The notes below the pieces were generated by a model. That model saw only the letters and a program-made list of their open reading frames with translations, was not told where the DNA came from and made no database searches. The translations under genes were made by a program, and so were the position numbers. 34,974 nucleotides of DNA from Urechidicola sp. (GTDB lineage Bacteria > Bacteroidota > Bacteroidia > Flavobacteriales > Flavobacteriaceae): positions 1 through 34,974 of the forward strand of contig JAQRMW010000045.1 of NCBI GenBank assembly GCA_028599075.1, in the 5' to 3' direction. Positions 16,775 through 24,799 of the stretch are shown piece by piece (within the stretch, counting starts at the first letter, position 1; each line of letters opens with the position of its first letter).

Positions 16775-17491
16775 TTAAACTTTTACTACCTCATCATCGT
16801 TTAACAAGTCAAAATTATAAAGTCGCAACAATAATTGCACAACAGCAATCGTATCTTTTTCACAATAAGAAACAATGCGTTCAAGATTCTTTTCTTTGTA
16901 GTAAACATCAGCTACTTGACTCCCATCAATATCATCTTTTGGAGATGGAATTCCTAAAATATGAGTCATCAGTTTTAAAGAGGTGTAATGTTTGTAATCT
17001 CCAAATTTCCATAACTCCATGGTATCTAAATGCGGAATCTCCCATGGTTTTTTACCAAATAAGTTTAATGATTTAGGTAAATCAATTTGATGAATAATCA
17101 TCCTGCGTGCTATATACGGAAAATCAAATTCTTTTCCATTATGCGCACATAATAAATTGTTTGATAAATTAAAATGATTATTCAATAAGTCATTAAATTC
17201 TTCTAACAATTGATGCTCATCATCACCATAAAAAGATTTTACTCTAAATACTCTATCACTATCAAAATCAGAAAAAAAACCAACCGAGATACAAATAATT
17301 TTTCCGAACTCAGCCCAAATCCCTGCGCGATTGTAAAACTCTTCTGGAGTAAAATCTTCTTTTCGTTGGTATTGTGTTTTTAAACTAAATAGCTCTTGTT
17401 TAGTTTCTGATAAGTCTTGGTAATTTTCTACTTCTGGAACCGTTTCAATATCTAGAAACAGTATTTTTTTAAAATCAATTTTAGTATTCAT
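16775..17491 (-). CDS. 3'-5' exonuclease, PolB-like DnaQ/RNase H fold
   Basis: This 238-residue protein is related to the proofreading domain of family B DNA polymerases and stands alone with no polymerase domain. The three exonuclease motifs are visible: LFLDIETVPE near the N terminus (Exo I, D and E), LLCAHNGKEFDFPYIARRM in the middle (Exo II, the N and D) and SYCEKDTIAVVQLLLRL near the C terminus (Exo III, YxxxD). All acidic residues for two-metal catalysis appear present. It would remove nucleotides from 3' ends of DNA in the cytoplasm. It lies between the ABC-F gene (convergent) and the two-component genes (divergent). A partly matching -7 box (TACCTTTA) sits about 20 nt upstream on the minus strand. 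Its pathway is not known. Confidence 0.88.
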   Translation of the reverse strand: MNTKIDFKKILFLDIETVPEVENYQDLSETKQELFSLKTQYQRKEDFTPEEFYNRAGIWAEFGKIICISVGFFSDFDSDRVFRVKSFYGDDEHQLLEEFNDLLNNHFNLSNNLLCAHNGKEFDFPYIARRMIIHQIDLPKSLNLFGKKPWEIPHLDTMELWKFGDYKHYTSLKLMTHILGIPSPKDDIDGSQVADVYYKEKNLERIVSYCEKDTIAVVQLLLRLYNFDLLNDDEVVKV

Positions 17492-17631
17492 AGCTTTTCT
17501 TTTGGTTTAAAGGTACAAAAAAGAGGTTATGTATTTTATAGAGGGCAATTCATATATGTTATTTAAAAATTATTTTTTACTCTTATATATTAAATCAATG
17601 TTAAGGATGAACACAGTTTAATATTAATAAT

Positions 17632-17639
17632 TATCTTTG
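17632..17639 (+). promoter_or_regulatory. -7 promoter element TATCTTTG for the two-component operon
   Basis: It matches TAnnTTTG and lies 21 nt before the ATG at 17661. A longer reading frame starting at the TTG at 17637 would overlap this element, which argues for the ATG. Confidence 0.6.
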
Positions 17640-17660
17640 AAAATCATTCAAATAAGTAAG

Positions 17661-18350
17661 ATGAAGAAAAAAGATATAAAAATTCTTTTGGTTGATGATG
17701 AACCAGATATTTTAGAAATTGTTGGATATAACCTAAGCAACGAAGGTTATTCTGTTTTTACAGCGGAAAATGGTGTGAAAGCAATTGAACAAGCCAAGAA
17801 AACAAAACCTCATTTAATTTTATTGGATGTAATGATGCCAGAAATGGATGGTATAGAAGCCTGTGAAAAAATAAGAGCTCTTGAAGGATTAGATGATGTT
17901 CTTATTGCATTTTTTACCGCTCGTGGCGAAGATTATTCACAAGTTGCAGGTTTTGATGCTGGGGCTGATGATTATATTACAAAGCCTGTAAAACCAAAGG
18001 TTTTGATAAGTAAAGTAAAGTCATTATTGAGAAGGTTAAAAACTACAACTGACGAAAATATAGTAACAGTTGGGTCAATTGTTATTAATCGAGATGAGTA
18101 TTTGATTTTTAAAAATGAAGAAAAAATAAGTCTCCCAAGAAAAGAATTTGAATTGTTTTCTTTGTTAACTTCAAAGCCTGGAAAGGTATTTAAACGTGAG
18201 GTTATTCTAGACCAAGTATGGGGAAGCGAAGTCGTTGTTGGAGGACGAACTATAGACGTGCACATCAGAAAATTGCGCGAAAAAATTGGTGATGAGTATT
18301 TTAAAACAATTAAAGGGGTTGGATATAAATTTGTGTCTGACGAAGTATAA
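17661..18350 (+). CDS. OmpR/PhoB-type response regulator
   Basis: This 229-residue response regulator has an N-terminal receiver domain (about 5-120) with the acidic pair D12/D13, phosphoacceptor D56 (LILLDVMMPEMDG), the conserved Thr in FFTARGED and K108 (YITKPVKP). The C-terminal winged-helix domain (about 135-229) has the PhoB-type pattern: LPRKEFELFSLLTSKPGKVFKREVILDQVWG, VGGRTIDVHIRKLREKIG, IKGVGYKF. It should be phosphorylated by the kinase encoded 9 nt downstream and then bind DNA. The ATG at 17661 is preferred over a TTG eight codons upstream that lies in the promoter. The PhoB-like sequence does not prove a phosphate-starvation role, and no phosphate genes are nearby. Confidence 0.93.
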   Translation: MKKKDIKILLVDDEPDILEIVGYNLSNEGYSVFTAENGVKAIEQAKKTKPHLILLDVMMPEMDGIEACEKIRALEGLDDVLIAFFTARGEDYSQVAGFDAGADDYITKPVKPKVLISKVKSLLRRLKTTTDENIVTVGSIVINRDEYLIFKNEEKISLPRKEFELFSLLTSKPGKVFKREVILDQVWGSEVVVGGRTIDVHIRKLREKIGDEYFKTIKGVGYKFVSDEV

Positions 18351-18359
18351 TTTTTATTT

Positions 18360-19400
18360 GTGAAAATTAAAAAAACATATTCTTTTGCTCTTTGGACAAC
18401 CATTATTATTACACTTTTTTTTGTACTGATTTTAGCCCTCTTACAATTTCAATTTCATCATACCGTTGATTTTAATATTGTATTTATAGCTGCTGGTATC
18501 AGTTTTATTTTATCTATTATTGTTATCCAAATTCGTGTAGAACGCTTTATTTACAAACGAATTAAAAAAATATATGAAGAAGTTTCTTTATTAGATATTG
18601 GCGATTTAGAAAACACTGCACTGACCTCAAATATGGAAACACTATCAGCCGAAGTAAAAAAGTTTGCAGAAAAAAAACAGGTCGAAATTGCAAGTTTAAA
18701 TGAACGAGAATCATACAGGCGCGAATTTTTAGGCAATGTTTCTCATGAATTAAAAACGCCTTTATTTACGGTGCAAGGATATTTATTAACGCTTTTAGAT
18801 GGTGCTATTGATGACGAAATTATCAGTGAAAAATATCTACAAAGAGCAAATAAAGGTGTAGAACGGTTGGTGGCAATTATTAAAGATTTGGATATGATTT
18901 CCAAATTAGAGTCCAACGAATTAGGACTACAAAAAGAAGGGTTTAATATTATAGAATTAATTCAGGATGTATTTGATTTATTAGAAATGAAATCTCATAC
19001 TCGTGGAATTACATTAATGTTTGATAAAACTTACGATGTTCCATTATTAGTCGTAGGAGATAGAGAACGTATTGAACAGGTATTGATAAACTTGATTATG
19101 AACTCCATAAAATATGGAAAAGTTGATGGTACAACAGCTATAAGTATTGAATCATACGGACATAAAAAAATTCTTATAAAAATTAAAGATACTGGTTTGG
19201 GAATTAAAAAAGAGCATCTAGCAAGATTGTTTGAACGCTTTTATCGTGTAGATCAAAGTCGTTCTCGAGAGCAGGGTGGTTCTGGACTTGGACTCTCGAT
19301 AGTAAAACATATTATTGAAGCACATGACGAAACCATCTTGGTAAAAAGTGAGTTTGAAAAAGGCTCAGAATTTTCTTTTACAATGACTAAAGTCAAATAA
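18360..19400 (+). CDS. Sensor histidine kinase, PhoR-like, minimal periplasmic loop
   Basis: This 346-residue membrane kinase begins with GTG. Two hydrophobic helices (about 7-31 and 36-58) are separated by only a few residues, so there is essentially no periplasmic sensor domain. A cytoplasmic helical linker is followed by the phosphoacceptor motif NVSHELKTPL with H129, then the ATP-binding domain: N box NLIMNSIKYG, DTGLGIKKEH, FERFYRVDQSRS and GGSGLGLSIVKHIIEAHD. It pairs with the response regulator 9 nt upstream in one operon and faces glnS (convergent, 41 bp apart). The signal may come from within the membrane, a partner protein or the cytoplasm; this is inference from topology. Confidence 0.92.
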   Translation: MKIKKTYSFALWTTIIITLFFVLILALLQFQFHHTVDFNIVFIAAGISFILSIIVIQIRVERFIYKRIKKIYEEVSLLDIGDLENTALTSNMETLSAEVKKFAEKKQVEIASLNERESYRREFLGNVSHELKTPLFTVQGYLLTLLDGAIDDEIISEKYLQRANKGVERLVAIIKDLDMISKLESNELGLQKEGFNIIELIQDVFDLLEMKSHTRGITLMFDKTYDVPLLVVGDRERIEQVLINLIMNSIKYGKVDGTTAISIESYGHKKILIKIKDTGLGIKKEHLARLFERFYRVDQSRSREQGGSGLGLSIVKHIIEAHDETILVKSEFEKGSEFSFTMTKVK

Positions 19401-19441
19401 TTTTTTACATTAAATCTTTATTGATTAATGCAAAACCCACT

Positions 19442-21124
19442 CTATTTCTTTTCAACCTTTGCCCAAGAATCTCTTAAAGGCACTGTTCTGTTAAACACTA
19501 AATTTTCTTCAGTAGTATCAGAATCAACACAAAAATATCCTTTACGTTGAAACTGAAAACGGTTTCCGATTTTTGCAGTTTTCAAACTAGGCTCCACAAA
19601 GGCAGAAACCACATCTAAAGAATTTGGATTTACAAATTCTAAAAAGTTTTTGTCTTTATGACCATCTGGGGCTTCGTCGCTAAACAACCTATCATACAAA
19701 CGAACTTCAGCTTTAATGGCATGTTTTGCTGATACCCAGTGTAAGGTTCCTTTTACTTTTCGCTTACTTGCTTCACTTCCACTTCCGCTTTTAGAATCAG
19801 GGTCATAAGTACAATGAATTTCAGTAATTTTTCCGTCTGCTTCTTTTATGCAACCTTCGGCTTTGATGATGTATGCATTTTTTAATCTAACTTCCTTTCC
19901 TAATTTTAATCGGAAGAATTTTTTATTTGCTTCTTCTCTAAAATCTTCACGCTCTATATAAATTTCTCTCGAAAAAGGAACTGCTCTGCTACCAAACCCA
20001 TCTTCATAATCATTATAGTTAGCATCTAAAAACTCTTCTTTACCTTCAGGATAATTAGAAATAATCACTTTTATAGGGTCTAACACAGCCATTACCCTAG
20101 GCGCTGTTTTGTTTAAATGGTCTTTTATACAAAACTCCAACAAAGCAACATCAGTAATAGAATCTCGTTTTGCGATTCCTGAAACATCACTAAAATTTCG
20201 GATAGATTCTGGCGTATAACCTCTACGTCTCAATCCAGAAATAGTTGGCATCCTCGGGTCGTCCCAACCATTTACAATTCCGTTTTCAACTAACTGCAAC
20301 AACTTGCGTTTACTCATTACAGTATAACTCAAATTACGTCTTGCAAACTCGCGTTGTTTTGGCCGTATATTTTCTGATGACACAACTTGATCTAAATACC
20401 AATCGTATAACTCTCGGTGACTTTTAAATTCTAGCGTACAAAACGAATGTGATATTTGTTCAATATAATCTGACTCACCATGCGTCCAATCATACATAGG
20501 AAAAATACACCAATCTGTTCCTGTTCTATGGTGTGATTTTTTTAAAACACGATATAAAATAGGATCACGCATGTGCATATTATTGTGCTTCATATCTATT
20601 TTTGCACGTAATACAACTGCTCCTTCATCAAAATCACCATTCTTCATTTTTTCAAACAGTGCTAGATTTTCTTCTACTGATCTATTTCTAAAAGGACTAT
20701 CAGTTCCAACTTCAGTTGGAGTTCCCTTTTGAGCTCTTATCTCATCTGATGATTGTTCATCAACATAGGCTTTTCCTTTTTTGATTAGCTCAATAGTCCA
20801 ATCATACAGTTGCTGAAAATAGTCTGAAGAATACAACTCTTTATCCCACTCAAATCCCAACCAAGCCACATCTTTCTTAATGGCATCAACATATTCTTGT
20901 TCTTCTTTCGCAGGATTTGTATCGTCAAAACGTAAGTTTACAGGGGCATTGTGTTGCAATCCTAAACCGAAATTTAAACATATTGAGGCCGCATGACCAA
21001 TATGCAAATACCCATTAGGCTCTGGAGGAAAACGAAAGCGCAAATCGTTTTTGTCCAATCCGTTTTTTAAATCTTCAGCAACAATTTGCTCAATAAAATT
21101 CAATGATTTTTTTTCTTCGTTCAT
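19442..21124 (-). CDS. glnS: Glutamine--tRNA ligase
   Basis: This 560-residue class I aminoacyl-tRNA synthetase charges tRNA-Gln with glutamine. The Rossmann catalytic domain has the HIGH motif (PPEPNGYLHIGHA, near residue 40) and a KMSKS-type motif VMSKRKL. Further GlnRS/GluRS-family segments include FDDTNPAKEEQEYVDAI, GTDWCIFPMYDWTHGESDYIEQ and MPTISGLRRRGYTPESIRNF. The C-terminal part (about 335-560) is the beta-barrel anticodon-binding region. The ATG at 21124 is chosen over one at 21166 because a full promoter (21142-21171) lies between them and the shorter form (MNEEKKSLNF) has the usual GlnRS N terminus. It is transcribed divergently from the zinc-ribbon/folB pair. Confidence 0.96.
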   Translation of the reverse strand: MNEEKKSLNFIEQIVAEDLKNGLDKNDLRFRFPPEPNGYLHIGHAASICLNFGLGLQHNAPVNLRFDDTNPAKEEQEYVDAIKKDVAWLGFEWDKELYSSDYFQQLYDWTIELIKKGKAYVDEQSSDEIRAQKGTPTEVGTDSPFRNRSVEENLALFEKMKNGDFDEGAVVLRAKIDMKHNNMHMRDPILYRVLKKSHHRTGTDWCIFPMYDWTHGESDYIEQISHSFCTLEFKSHRELYDWYLDQVVSSENIRPKQREFARRNLSYTVMSKRKLLQLVENGIVNGWDDPRMPTISGLRRRGYTPESIRNFSDVSGIAKRDSITDVALLEFCIKDHLNKTAPRVMAVLDPIKVIISNYPEGKEEFLDANYNDYEDGFGSRAVPFSREIYIEREDFREEANKKFFRLKLGKEVRLKNAYIIKAEGCIKEADGKITEIHCTYDPDSKSGSGSEASKRKVKGTLHWVSAKHAIKAEVRLYDRLFSDEAPDGHKDKNFLEFVNPNSLDVVSAFVEPSLKTAKIGNRFQFQRKGYFCVDSDTTEENLVFNRTVPLRDSWAKVEKK

Positions 21125-21141
21125 ACTTTCAAAATAAGTTG

Positions 21142-21171
21142 CAAAATTATTGATTTTTTTTGGCAATACAA
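21142..21171 (-). promoter_or_regulatory. Two-part promoter for glnS
   Basis: On the minus strand, TTG (21171-21169), a 19-nt spacer and TAATTTTG (21149-21142) match the Bacteroidota consensus TTG-N19-TAnnTTTG. The glnS ATG follows 17 nt downstream. Confidence 0.7.
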
Positions 21172-21194
21172 CTACAAAAAAAAACGTGAATTAG

Positions 21195-21202
21195 TATATT
21201 TG
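21195..21202 (+). promoter_or_regulatory. -7 promoter element TATATTTG for the zinc-ribbon/folB operon
   Basis: It matches TAnnTTTG and lies 16 nt before the ATG at 21219. An intervening out-of-frame ATG directly follows the box. It diverges from the glnS promoter. Confidence 0.6.
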
Positions 21203-21218
21203 ATGAAAAATAAGCAAG

Positions 21219-21434
21219 ATGAACGATGTAAACTTAAATTACACCTGTCCAAAGTGTAAAAACCGAACCTATGAAATTGGGCAAATGAGAGCAACAGGAG
21301 GAATATTATCTAAAATATTTGATGTGCAAACAGAAAAATATACTTCTGTAACATGTGAAAAATGTAAGTATACAGAATTTTATAAGGCTTCAACTAGGGC
21401 ACTCAGTAATATCTTTGACTTTTTTACAAATTAA
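21219..21434 (+). CDS. Small zinc-ribbon protein
   Basis: This 71-residue protein has two CxxC knuckles: YTCPKCKNRTYE near the N terminus and VTCEKCKYTEFYK near residue 50. Together they form a four-Cys zinc ribbon as in the zinc-ribbon nucleic-acid-binding-like family (formerly DUF2082). The middle segment GQMRATGGILSKIFDVQTEKYTSV is typical of that family. The folB start codon follows with a 1-nt gap, so the two are co-transcribed and possibly translationally coupled. The molecular role is unknown; nucleic-acid binding is suggested only by the family name. Confidence 0.85.
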   Translation: MNDVNLNYTCPKCKNRTYEIGQMRATGGILSKIFDVQTEKYTSVTCEKCKYTEFYKASTRALSNIFDFFTN

Positions 21435-21435
21435 A

Positions 21436-21798
21436 ATGGGAATTATAAAAGTAGAAAATATCAGAGTCTATGCTTTTCATGGGTGCTTAATCGAAGAAGG
21501 TAAAATTGGGTCAGATTACCGTGTAGATGTTAAGGTAAAAGCTGATTTAGATAAATCTTCACAATCAGATGAATTAGGTGACACCGTTGATTATGTACAT
21601 CTAAACAAAATTGTAAAAGAAGAAATGGCGATTCGTTCGGCATTGTTAGAGCATGTGGTTGAACGTATTATCAACAAAATTTTAAATGAAATTATTTTGG
21701 TGCAAAAATGTGAAGTTTCAGTTTCAAAAATCAACCCACCAATTGGAGGTAATGTTGAAAAGGTTACTGTAAGCCGAAAGAAGAAAAGGAAAATATAA
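21436..21798 (+). CDS. folB: Dihydroneopterin aldolase
   Basis: This 120-residue FolB-type enzyme of folate synthesis cleaves 7,8-dihydroneopterin to 6-hydroxymethyl-dihydropterin and glycolaldehyde. Sequence support: VENIRVYAFHGCLIEEGKIGSDYRVDV at the N terminus (the H-G and following Glu region), DTVDYVHLNKIVKEEM, LLEHVVERI and the C-terminal KINPPIGGNVEKVTV, which contains the conserved catalytic Lys region. The length is normal for FolB. The ATG at 21436 is used because the 27 codons upstream in the same frame overlap the zinc-ribbon gene and do not resemble FolB. Confidence 0.92.
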   Translation: MGIIKVENIRVYAFHGCLIEEGKIGSDYRVDVKVKADLDKSSQSDELGDTVDYVHLNKIVKEEMAIRSALLEHVVERIINKILNEIILVQKCEVSVSKINPPIGGNVEKVTVSRKKKRKI

Positions 21799-21804
21799 AA
21801 AACC

Positions 21805-21834
21805 TTGCCAACAATATAAAAATAATTAAATTTG
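21805..21834 (+). promoter_or_regulatory. Two-part promoter for tRNA-Cys
   Basis: TTG (21805-21807), a 19-nt spacer and TAAATTTG (21827-21834) match the Bacteroidota consensus exactly. The tRNA begins 12 nt downstream. Confidence 0.8.
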
Positions 21835-21845
21835 CAATCCTTAAT

Positions 21846-21919
21846 GGCGTCGTGGCCGAGTGGCTAGGCAGAGCTCTGCAAAAGCTCGTACATCGGTTCG
21901 AGTCCGTTCGACGCCTCCA
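21846..21919 (+). tRNA. tRNA-Cys (GCA anticodon)
   Basis: This is a 74-nt cloverleaf with the CCA end encoded. The acceptor stem GGCGTCG/CGACGCC pairs perfectly, the anticodon stem GAGCT/AGCTC encloses CTGCAAA with anticodon GCA, and the T loop is TTCGAGT. The discriminator base is U, as expected for tRNA-Cys. The T stem ATCGG/CCGTT has one U-U mismatch. It has its own promoter and terminator. Confidence 0.96.
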
Positions 21920-21921
21920 AA

Positions 21922-21951
21922 AAACCGTCAGCAAATGCTGACGGTTTTTTT
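21922..21951 (+). terminator. Rho-independent terminator after tRNA-Cys
   Basis: AAACCGTCAGCA and TGCTGACGGTTT form a 12-bp perfect inverted repeat around AA, followed by a T run, starting 2 nt after the tRNA CCA end. Confidence 0.9.
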
Positions 21952-22011
21952 CATTTTTTTAACATAAAAAGTGAAAGAAAATTAAGACCTTTGCGTCCCT
22001 TATTTGTGTAG

Positions 22012-22872
22012 ATGAAAATTTATCCTATAGAAACTGGAAATCTGAAGCTTGATGGAGGCGCTATGTTTGGCGTAGTTCCTAAGAGTATGTGGCAAAAAAC
22101 AAACCCTGCAGACGCTAAAAACATGATTGATTTAGCGATGCGATGTATGTTAATTGAAGATGGAAATCGATTAATTTTAATCGATACAGGCCTCGGAAAT
22201 AAACAATCAGATAAATTTTTTGGCTATTATTATTTATTTGGCGATGCTACTTTAGACTCGTCATTGGCAAAACTAGGGTTTCATCGTGATGATATAACCG
22301 ATGTTTTTTTAACCCATTTACATTTTGACCATTGCGGAGGTTCAATACAATGGAACAACTCACAAACTTTTTATGAACCTGCATTTAAGAATGCAAAATT
22401 TTGGAGCAATCAAGATCATTGGAATTGGGCAACTAATCCGAATGACAGAGAAAAAGCATCTTTTTTAAAAGAGAATATAAACCCTATGGAAGATAGCGGG
22501 CAGTTGAATTTTATACATTTAGCTGGAGATAAAATCCAACGAAATTCTGAACTAGGGTTTGACATATTTTTAGCAGATGGCCATACCGATAAGCAAATGA
22601 TACCAATGATTAAATATCAAGAGAAAACCTTGGTGTTTATGGCAGATTTATTACCAACAACGGGGCATATTCCTTTACCTTTTGTCATGGGATATGATAC
22701 AAGACCTATGCTTACATTAGAAGAAAAAAAGCAATTTTTGAATACAGCAGCAGATGAAGAATTCATCCTGTTTTTAGAACATGATACACAATCTGAGTTG
22801 TGTACAGTTCAACATACCGAAAAAGGCGTTCGCCTTAAAAACACATTTAAATTTACTGATATTTTTAGTTAA
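22012..22872 (+). CDS. Metallo-beta-lactamase-fold hydrolase
   Basis: This 286-residue cytoplasmic-looking hydrolase (no signal peptide) has the metal site THLHFDHCGG with H102, H104, D106 and H107. Later ligands are in LADGHTDKQM (His near 190), FMADLLPT (Asp) and LEHDTQ (His near 262). The MLIEDGNRLILIDTGLGNK segment is the usual beta-strand before the first metal motif. The pattern resembles AHL-lactonase-like and related MBL hydrolases, but the substrate cannot be assigned. The subtilase gene begins 15 bp downstream, suggesting one transcript. Upstream boxes (GACCTTTG near 21985-21992 and TTATTTG just before the start) only partly match the promoter consensus. Confidence 0.88.
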   Translation: MKIYPIETGNLKLDGGAMFGVVPKSMWQKTNPADAKNMIDLAMRCMLIEDGNRLILIDTGLGNKQSDKFFGYYYLFGDATLDSSLAKLGFHRDDITDVFLTHLHFDHCGGSIQWNNSQTFYEPAFKNAKFWSNQDHWNWATNPNDREKASFLKENINPMEDSGQLNFIHLAGDKIQRNSELGFDIFLADGHTDKQMIPMIKYQEKTLVFMADLLPTTGHIPLPFVMGYDTRPMLTLEEKKQFLNTAADEEFILFLEHDTQSELCTVQHTEKGVRLKNTFKFTDIFS

Positions 22873-22887
22873 AAAACCCTTGATACC

Positions 22888-24615
22888 ATGATTAAAAGAA
22901 TAATTTTAGGCTTAAGCCTTGCCCTAATATTGACTGGTTGTAATACAACAAAGTCAATTCACAAAGTAGTAGTACCAACAGATAGTGCTGTTACAGTTAC
23001 AACACCTGCTAAGAAAGGAAATTTAACAGAACAAGAATTACAACAATGGCCACATGCTGATATTGTTTCAGATTCTATCCCAGGTATTAGCCTTAATATG
23101 GCGTACCAATTTATCGCTGATAAAGAAGGCACTACAGTAATTGTTGCTGTAATAGATTCTGGAATTGATATCGAACATGAAGATTTAAAAGATGTCGTTT
23201 GGACCAATCCAAACGAAATTGCTGGCAACGGAATTGACAATGACAAAAATGGTTATGTTGATGATGTTTATGGTTGGAATTTCTTTGGAGGTGCAGTTGG
23301 AACAAACATTCCTGAGCAACTAGAACTTACTAGAGTTTATAAAAAGTTGAGCGCTAAATATGACGGAATTTACGAAGAGAATATTCCTAAAAAAGATAAA
23401 GGTGAATATGCTTACTACAAAAAAGTAAAAGAAGATTATAAAAAAGGGTATCAAAAAGCTGTAAAAAACCTAGATTATTTTAAAGAACTTAAAGAACAAT
23501 TATTAGCAAGTGATGCTCACATTCAAAGTAGGTTAAACAAATCTTCTTATACATTAGAAGATGTAAAAACTTTGCCAGAGCAAGATCAAAACACTAAGTT
23601 GATGAAAGTGCTTTCTAGAGGTTTTACTATTGAAGAATATATAGGAAAGTTAGACGGCGCATTAAACCATTATACTTCTAGTGTTGAAGTTAATTACAAT
23701 GTTGATTTTGATGGCAGATCAGTTACTGGTGATAATCCTTATAATATTAAAGACACTGATTATGGAAATGCATTCGTAAGAGGATCATTAACAGAAGAGT
23801 CTCACGGAACACATGTTTCGGGAATCATTCTAGCAGAAAGAGAAAATGGAAATAACATGAACGGTGTTGCTACAAACGTTCAATTGATGTCAATAAGAGC
23901 AGTCCCAAATGGTGATGAATACGACAAAGATGTTGCCTTAGCAATTAGATATGCTGTTGATAATGGTGCAAAAGTAATCAACATGAGTTTTGGCAAAAGC
24001 TATGCTACAAACCCTGAATGGGTATATGACGCTATGAAATATGCCGAAAAACACGATGTGCTATTGGTACATGCAGCAGGAAATGACAATAGTAATTTAG
24101 CTACATACAACAATTACCCAACAGATGCACCAGACAAATTAAATGAGATTGCTGACAATGTAATTACGATTGGTTCTAGCACACGTCATTTTGATGAAAA
24201 TTTGGTTTCTAGCTTTTCTAACTACGGAAAAAATAATGTAGATATTTTTGCTCCTGGATCAGAGATTTATTCAACCATTCCAAATGATGAATATAAAATG
24301 ATGCAAGGAACTTCAATGGCTTCTCCAATGGTTGCTGGTGTTGCAGCTTTGATTAGATCGTATTATCCTGAGTTATCTGCAAGCCAAGTAAAACACATAA
24401 TTATGAACTCGGGTACCAAAGCAGATTTTGAAGTATTGCTACCAGGTGGCGAAGGAAAGAAAGTTCCGTTTAGCGAATTGTCTGTTTCAGGAGCTATAGT
24501 AAATGCACACAACGCATTATTATTAGCAGATAAAATGACCATAGTAATTTCCGAAAATGTTGAATTACAAGAAATGAATTTGACTGTTTCTGAAAAGGAA
24601 GAAGCAGGATTGTAA
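22888..24615 (+). CDS. Subtilisin-like (S8) serine protease, lipoprotein
   Basis: This 575-residue subtilase has a lipoprotein signal peptide (LALILTGC, Cys near residue 18) and is likely anchored in the envelope. The catalytic triad is visible: D90 in VAVIDSGIDIEHEDL, H306 in ESHGTHVSGIILA and S476 in QGTSMASPMVAG. The oxyanion Asn is in HAAGNDNS. The D-to-H distance (216 residues) is far longer than in classical subtilisins because of a Lys-rich, mainly helical insertion at about 130-300 (KGEYAYYKKVKEDYKKGYQKAVKNL region). No separate inhibitor propeptide or T9SS tail is recognisable. It follows the MBL hydrolase by 15 bp. It may process envelope or extracellular proteins; its target is unknown. 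Confidence 0.93.
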   Translation: MIKRIILGLSLALILTGCNTTKSIHKVVVPTDSAVTVTTPAKKGNLTEQELQQWPHADIVSDSIPGISLNMAYQFIADKEGTTVIVAVIDSGIDIEHEDLKDVVWTNPNEIAGNGIDNDKNGYVDDVYGWNFFGGAVGTNIPEQLELTRVYKKLSAKYDGIYEENIPKKDKGEYAYYKKVKEDYKKGYQKAVKNLDYFKELKEQLLASDAHIQSRLNKSSYTLEDVKTLPEQDQNTKLMKVLSRGFTIEEYIGKLDGALNHYTSSVEVNYNVDFDGRSVTGDNPYNIKDTDYGNAFVRGSLTEESHGTHVSGIILAERENGNNMNGVATNVQLMSIRAVPNGDEYDKDVALAIRYAVDNGAKVINMSFGKSYATNPEWVYDAMKYAEKHDVLLVHAAGNDNSNLATYNNYPTDAPDKLNEIADNVITIGSSTRHFDENLVSSFSNYGKNNVDIFAPGSEIYSTIPNDEYKMMQGTSMASPMVAGVAALIRSYYPELSASQVKHIIMNSGTKADFEVLLPGGEGKKVPFSELSVSGAIVNAHNALLLADKMTIVISENVELQEMNLTVSEKEEAGL

Positions 24616-24643
24616 ATTCAATTTTTAATTACTAGTCATACTA

Positions 24644-24659
24644 TTTATCTTCGGATAAA
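24644..24659. other. Small hairpin with TTCG tetraloop
   Basis: TTTATC and GATAAA form a 6-bp stem closed on the stable tetraloop TTCG, 28 nt after the subtilase stop codon. No T run follows directly, so a terminator role is uncertain. It could protect the mRNA 3' end. Confidence 0.4.
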
Positions 24660-24668
24660 AATTCTAAA

Positions 24669-24704
24669 ATTCACCTGCAAGGTTTTTAAATCTTGCAGGT
24701 GAAT
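24669..24704. repeat. 36-bp intergenic palindrome (CCTGCAAG type)
   Basis: ATTCACCTGCAAG (24669-24681) is perfectly complementary to CTTGCAGGTGAAT (24692-24704), and the inner bases extend the stem with one G-U pair and three A-T pairs. It has no T tract. The core CCTGCAAG recurs, with variation, at 29297-29371. It lies between the subtilase and M1 peptidase genes; nothing else is evident in that 184-bp gap apart from the TTCG hairpin. Confidence 0.75.
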
Positions 24705-24799
24705 AAGTATCTGATTTATGCTATCTTGTCGAGCGCTATAAGATTCTTATCAAAACAAATATCTATAAGCACAAATTAACCTTAGAACCTAACACCTGT

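Noticed and set aside
21125..21166. Upstream start for glnS
   Set aside because: A consensus two-part promoter occupies this stretch, and the extra residues are not part of the GlnRS fold.
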